Source: Flavobacterium sp. xlx-214
Lineage (GTDB): Bacteria; Bacteroidota; Bacteroidia; Flavobacteriales; Flavobacteriaceae
NCBI RefSeq assembly: GCF_013874595.1
Contig: NZ_CP059431.1
Span: forward strand, 2,418,001 to 2,482,000
Direction of reading: 5' to 3'
Length of the DNA: 64,000 bases
Below the pieces are notes generated by a model, which saw nothing but the letters and a program-made list of their open reading frames with translations, was not told the origin of the DNA and did no database searches. The stretch's first letter is position 1, and the number at the start of each line of letters is the position of its first letter. Shown one piece after another: positions 60,274 to 64,000 of this stretch. Made by a program: the position numbers and the translations under genes.

Positions 60274-61491
60274 ATGGCAGATATAATTCCTTTCAAAGCA
60301 GTACGTCCATCAGCCGATAAAGTTGCGCTGGTAACAACGCGTCCGTATGATGAATATTCAGCAGCTGAATTAGCTTCGTGGCTCGATTTTAATCCTTTTT
60401 CGTTTCTTCATATTGTGAATTTAGCATTCATCAATCAAGAAAAAATCGATCCAATTCGCAGGTATAAAATGGTAGCAACAAAGTATTCCGATTTTAAACG
60501 TGACGGTATTTTGATACAAGACGAAAAACCTGCTATGTATTTGCATCAAATCATCTCAAAAAAAAATAATTTTATTGGTATTTTGGCAGGTACATCGTTA
60601 CAAGATTATCAAACCAATGTTATTAAAAAGCACGAAAACACTTTGGATTATCGTGTAGAAAATTTAAAGGATTATTTTAACGAAACACGTTTTAATGCCG
60701 AACCTGTTTTAATGATGTATCCAAATTGCGAGGATTTACAACATTGGATTCAGCAAAAAAGAGAACAAACGCCTTTATACGATTTTTCTACAACCAATCG
60801 TGAACGACATATTGTTTGGAAGATTGAAAGTGATGAAGAACTTCAGTTTGTGCAAAACGCTTTTAAACAAATGCCGAATTTGTATATAGCCGACGGACAC
60901 CATCGATCAGCAACATCCGATTTGTTATTGAATGAAAATGGTGATCGCGCAAGTGACAATATGCACCATTTTATGAGCTATTTAATTTGCGAAACTACCA
61001 TACAAATTAACGAATACAACCGATTGGTTCACGATTTAAACGGTATGCAAAGCGAAGATTTTTTAGCTATTCTTGAAAAAGATTTTACCGTTAAAAAAGT
61101 ACACGAATATTGGAAACCGCAAAAAAAATACAGTTTTGGAATGTATTTAGATGGCGTTTTTTACTCGTTAAAATTAAAGAATATTCCTGCTGAGGATAAC
61201 ATTATTAATACATTGGATCCTCAAATTTTATACGATACTATTTTGCAACCGTTGTTAAATATTACTGATCTAAGAACCGACAGTAGAATTAGTTACATTC
61301 CTGGAAATAAAAACATTATGGAGCTGGTTAATAAAATTGATAACGGTGATTATAAGGTTGGTTTTATACTATATCCATCGTCTATTGATGAAATTAAAAC
61401 ATTGGCCGATAACAATTTAACCATGCCTCCTAAAAGTACCTATATTGAACCTAAGTTTAGAAACGGATTAATTATTTACGAATTTCAATAA
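60274..61491 (+). CDS. DUF1015 family protein
   Basis: A 405-residue cytoplasmic protein of the DUF1015 family (MADIIPFKAVRPSADKVALV at the N-terminus, RPYDEYSAAELASWLDFNPF, YIADGHHRSATSDLL near residue 208, YPSSIDEIKTLADNNLTMPP near the end). The conserved DGHHR and the C-terminal MPPKST motifs suggest an enzyme, but no activity is assigned to the family as far as I know. The YggS gene starts 4 nt after the stop codon, so the two are translationally close. Confidence 0.9.
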   Translation: MADIIPFKAVRPSADKVALVTTRPYDEYSAAELASWLDFNPFSFLHIVNLAFINQEKIDPIRRYKMVATKYSDFKRDGILIQDEKPAMYLHQIISKKNNFIGILAGTSLQDYQTNVIKKHENTLDYRVENLKDYFNETRFNAEPVLMMYPNCEDLQHWIQQKREQTPLYDFSTTNRERHIVWKIESDEELQFVQNAFKQMPNLYIADGHHRSATSDLLLNENGDRASDNMHHFMSYLICETTIQINEYNRLVHDLNGMQSEDFLAILEKDFTVKKVHEYWKPQKKYSFGMYLDGVFYSLKLKNIPAEDNIINTLDPQILYDTILQPLLNITDLRTDSRISYIPGNKNIMELVNKIDNGDYKVGFILYPSSIDEIKTLADNNLTMPPKSTYIEPKFRNGLIIYEFQ

Positions 61492-61495
61492 AATT

Positions 61496-62155
61496 ATGTC
61501 TATTACTACTCAATTACAAAAAATAAATAACGAATTACCTTCGAATGTTCATTTGGTTGCTGTATCTAAAACAAAACCTGTTGCAGATTTAATGGAAGCC
61601 TACAATGCGGGTCAGCGTATTTTTGGAGAAAACAAAATTCAAGAAATGACAGACAAATGGCAACAAATGCCAAAAGACATTCAATGGCACATGATTGGAC
61701 ATGTACAAACCAATAAGGTAAAGTACATGGCACCCTATGTAAGCTTAATTCATGGTGTTGACAGTTTAAAGTTATTGATTGAAATTAACAAACAAGCCAA
61801 AAAATGGCGCAGAACTATTGCGTGTTTATTACAGGTTTATATTGCTACCGAAGAAACCAAATTTGGGTTGGCGCAAGATGAATTGTTACAAGTAATTCAT
61901 TCAGAAGAATTTAAAGCACTAGAAAACATTAAAGTAATTGGTTTAATGGGTATGGCATCGTTTACAGATGATGCTACAATTATTGAAAAAGAGTTTCAAT
62001 CGTTGAAAGATATTTTTGATTATATACAACCGTACCAATTGCCTAATTGTCATTTTCAGCAGTTATCAATGGGTATGAGTGGCGATTATAAAATTGCTAT
62101 TAAATGTGGTAGTACTATTGTACGTATTGGTAGTAGTCTTTTTGGAGAAAGGTAA
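61496..62155 (+). CDS. YggS-family PLP-binding protein
   Basis: A 219-residue PLP-binding protein with a single-domain alanine-racemase fold, involved in PLP homeostasis rather than catalysis. The PLP lysine is in LVAVSKTKPVADLMEAYNAG. Other signatures are FGENKIQEM near residue 42, WHMIGHVQTNKVKYM near residue 64, GLMGMASFTDD near residue 149, QLSMGMSGDYKIAIKCGST and VRIGSSLFGER at the end. Full length. It follows DUF1015 directly, and both are probably on one transcript. Confidence 0.95.
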   Translation: MSITTQLQKINNELPSNVHLVAVSKTKPVADLMEAYNAGQRIFGENKIQEMTDKWQQMPKDIQWHMIGHVQTNKVKYMAPYVSLIHGVDSLKLLIEINKQAKKWRRTIACLLQVYIATEETKFGLAQDELLQVIHSEEFKALENIKVIGLMGMASFTDDATIIEKEFQSLKDIFDYIQPYQLPNCHFQQLSMGMSGDYKIAIKCGSTIVRIGSSLFGER

Positions 62156-62183
62156 TTATTGAATATATATTAAGGAATAACAA

Positions 62184-63602
62184 ATGAAAAAATATTTCTT
62201 TAAAAAATACTATGTGCTCATATCACTATTTATTAGTTTAAATTGTTATTCGCAAAAAAATAATACTTACTCAAGTCTAATTGTCATTCAAAATGTAAAT
62301 ATCATTACAATGACATCTCCTAATAAAATTATCAAAAATGCAGATTTGGTAATAAATAACGGCAAAATATCATCTATAAATGGGGTGATTCCAAAAAAAG
62401 CAAAGGTTATTAACGGCGAAAATAAATGGTTAATTCCAGGACTTATTGATATTCACATTCACTTACCAACCGATTTAAACTTAAAATCTAAAACACTTAC
62501 ACAAAAGCCAGATATTAGCTTTGATGTTCAAGATTTAATGACTCCTTTTATTGCAAACGGAGTTACTACTATTTTAAATCTTAATGCCAATGTTCAATCC
62601 TTTTATCAAAGAAAACAAATTAGCAACGGAGATATCATTGGTCCTCGAATGGCTATTGCTGCACTTATTGATGGTGGAAACGGAAACGGAAAAACAGCAA
62701 ACACACCAGAAGAAGGAAGACTAATTGTTCGTATTGCCAAAGATGATGGTTATGAATTTATAAAACTATATTCTGGTTTAAACGTTGAAACTTATAAAGC
62801 GATTATTGAAGAAGCCAACAAACAGGGTATGAAAACAGTTGGTCATATTCCAAACGTTTTTCAAAATGATATAGAAAAAGCATTTATTCCTCATTTTAAT
62901 TTGGTAGCTCATGCTGAGGAGTTTTCTAAAAGTGCAAGAAAATTTGATTATCAAGAAGCTTTAAATTTTGCGAAAATTGCAAAAGAAAATGATACATGGG
63001 TTTCGCCAACACTAACTGCCATGGATTGGATTGCAAGTCAAACCAGCTCACTCACACGTTTAGAAACATCAACAAGTACTCAGTTTGTGCATCCTTTATT
63101 ACAAAGTAAATGGCTAACCGCAAATAGCTATTATAAAAAATCAACCCCAGAACGAATTACTTATTTTAAACAGTTCTTAGAATTTCAAATGTTACTGGTT
63201 AAAGCGTTTAAAGAAGTAAATGTTCCTATTTTGGTTGGTACTGATGCAGGTGTATCAGGAGTTGTACCTGGATTTTCTTTGCATGATGAATTAGAACTAT
63301 TAGTTCAGGCAGGTTTATCAACAGAAGAAGCTTTAGATTCTGCAACTCGTTTAAATGCACTATGGTTAGGAATAGATAAAGAAGTAGGAACTATTGAAGA
63401 AAACAAACTTGCTGATTTAGTTTTGTTAGACGAAAATCCACTGATTAATATTAATAACACAAGAAAAATTGTTGGTGTTTTTATAAATGGAGTTTGGCTA
63501 GACAAAAAAACTTTTGAAAAAATGCTTTTAGATTTATCAATAAAAAACACAGAATTAAAAGATGAATTTGATTGGAACACTTTAATGACAAATAAGAAAT
63601 AA
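62184..63602 (+). CDS. Exported amidohydrolase-family protein
   Basis: A 472-residue metal-dependent hydrolase of the amidohydrolase superfamily. An N-terminal signal (YYVLISLFISLNCYSQ) indicates export. The metal motif is LIDIHIHLP near residue 91. The middle shows FIKLYSGLNVETYKAIIEEA and MKTVGHIPN near residue 214. Aspartate appears in LVGTDAGVSG near residue 354, and LNALWLGIDKEVGTIEENKL ends the catalytic domain. It is close to imidazolonepropionase-like and prolidase-like amidohydrolases; the substrate is unknown. It follows yggS by 28 nt, so it may be co-transcribed, and it lies beside an exonuclease gene relic, which suggests that this part was rearranged. Confidence 0.88.
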   Translation: MKKYFFKKYYVLISLFISLNCYSQKNNTYSSLIVIQNVNIITMTSPNKIIKNADLVINNGKISSINGVIPKKAKVINGENKWLIPGLIDIHIHLPTDLNLKSKTLTQKPDISFDVQDLMTPFIANGVTTILNLNANVQSFYQRKQISNGDIIGPRMAIAALIDGGNGNGKTANTPEEGRLIVRIAKDDGYEFIKLYSGLNVETYKAIIEEANKQGMKTVGHIPNVFQNDIEKAFIPHFNLVAHAEEFSKSARKFDYQEALNFAKIAKENDTWVSPTLTAMDWIASQTSSLTRLETSTSTQFVHPLLQSKWLTANSYYKKSTPERITYFKQFLEFQMLLVKAFKEVNVPILVGTDAGVSGVVPGFSLHDELELLVQAGLSTEEALDSATRLNALWLGIDKEVGTIEENKLADLVLLDENPLININNTRKIVGVFINGVWLDKKTFEKMLLDLSIKNTELKDEFDWNTLMTNKK

Positions 63603-63711
63603 ATATACGCTGTACTTTTACAAAACACATTTAAATACCTTTAACATTTTTTGTACTTTAGCACTTAAATAAACAAGCTGTATTCTTTTAAAACAGCAAA
63701 CTAAAAACAAC

Positions 63712-63771
63712 GTGTACGCAGTATTAGATATAGAAACCACTAAAATAAATAAACTCTCATTATTCTATTAA
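63712..63771 (+). pseudogene. Relic of an exonuclease (DnaQ-like) gene start
   Basis: A GTG codon opens a 19-codon frame reading VYAVLDIETTKINKLSLFY, then TAA. The first ten residues match the start of DnaQ/epsilon-type exonuclease proteins (MYAxLDIETTGG), including the catalytic DIET aspartate and glutamate. The match stops after TT, where the family would continue with GG. The remainder is random and nothing homologous follows in the next 100 bases. It is most simply a truncated gene remnant. A chance match over ten residues is unlikely but not excluded. The rest of the 63603-63885 gap has no other recognisable content. Confidence 0.5.
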
Positions 63772-63885
63772 GATACGTTTTGTATTTAAATAATCAACTT
63801 ACTCATTAATATATAACTTTTTAAAAAGTACAAAATTCACTTACAAATAACTAAACAAAACCTTACATTTATAAAAAACAAAAAA

Positions 63886-64000
63886 ATGATTACACAAATT
63901 CCCGTTATATATGTAGTTGCTTTATTATTTGCTATGTACCTTATTGCTTACTTTTTAAAATTTAGAAGCAAAAATGTAGATGCTTTTGAAAAAATGAAAC
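63886..64000 (+). CDS. Start of an unidentified membrane protein, cut by the window end
   Basis: Open frame from the ATG at 63886 to the window edge, 38 codons. The translation begins MITQIPVIYVVALLFAMYLI and continues AYFLKFRSKNVDAFEKMK. One strongly hydrophobic helix starts at about residue 6 and is followed by positive residues, as in inner-membrane proteins. The family cannot be named from this fragment. It is preceded by an AT-rich, probably promoter-bearing stretch. Confidence 0.6.
   Translation, partial: MITQIPVIYVVALLFAMYLIAYFLKFRSKNVDAFEKMK

Noticed and set aside
1..64000. tRNA, rRNA, tmRNA, CRISPR arrays, integrases, transposases
   Set aside because: No cloverleaf, rRNA core sequence, regularly spaced repeats or transposase frame was recognised. 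A tRNAscan or Infernal run could still find something missed by eye.

Overview
The window is AT-rich chromosomal DNA from a member of the Bacteroidota, almost certainly a flavobacterium (Flavobacteriaceae or close relatives such as Flavobacterium/Myroides). The evidence is the gene content (mqo, TamB with divergent tsaD, PG_1098-type methyltransferase, DUF1684, DUF983, OmpA with TSP3 repeats, M56/BlaI pair, kynureninase), lipoprotein signals of Bacteroidota type, the near absence of Shine-Dalgarno sequences, and many copies of the Bacteroidota -7 promoter element TAnnTTTG just upstream of genes. No tRNA, rRNA, CRISPR array, integrase or transposase was seen. It reads as core genome with a few accessory genes.

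Layout. 1-4.3 kb: 3' part of malate:quinone oxidoreductase, then a minus-strand operon tsaD-rsmE-methyltransferase. 4.4-8.9 kb: a TamB-like envelope protein. 8.9-17 kb: minus-strand genes for a WG-repeat secreted protein, DUF1456, two LVIVD-type propeller lipoproteins, UvrB, an OmpA-family protein, DUF3817 and a small hypothetical. 17-23.6 kb: EamA transporter, Nudix hydrolase, YciO-type protein, UvrD-like helicase, a small membrane protein, a cysteine-containing lipoprotein and an AlaDH/LYS1-like dehydrogenase. 23.7-27 kb: pstSCAB with a possible Pho box. 27-32 kb: an MFS/EmrA/TolC tripartite pump with a divergent AraC regulator. 32-38.4 kb: SDR enzyme, AsmA-like protein, ABC exporter, second AraC regulator, DUF983. 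38.4-46 kb: a long RluA-type pseudouridine synthase, GNAT-like protein, then a minus-strand run DUF1684-TatD-TcdA-kynureninase-ureohydrolase. 46-57 kb: secreted proteins, a giant phosphoesterase/kinase-like/Omp85 fusion, an HD-Pycsar-effector fusion, a GAF-like protein and a BlaI/M56 signalling pair. 57-64 kb: Pcm, Gfo/Idh/MocA oxidoreductase, 3-hydroxybutyryl-CoA dehydrogenase, DUF1015, YggS, amidohydrolase, a relic of an exonuclease gene, and the start of an unidentified membrane protein.

How genes connect. TsaD, a YciO-type protein and TcdA touch the t6A/ct6A tRNA modification pathway from three separate loci. PstSCAB takes up phosphate. The EmrAB-TolC-like pump spans both membranes. BlaI and the M56 protease form a proteolytically controlled regulatory switch, with three evenly spaced operators in the divergent promoter region they share with the GAF-like gene.

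The most unusual items are (1) the lipoprotein-signal/metallophosphoesterase/kinase-like/Omp85 barrel fusion at 47.3-51.0 kb, (2) the HD domain fused to a Pycsar-type membrane effector without a neighbouring cyclase at 51.0-52.2 kb, (3) three identical-architecture dyads with exact 20-bp period at 54626-54681, (4) a terminator-like hairpin in the leader of the ABC exporter, and (5) the 19-codon exonuclease relic at 63.7 kb. All functional statements are from reading the sequence and knowledge of families; no database search was run.
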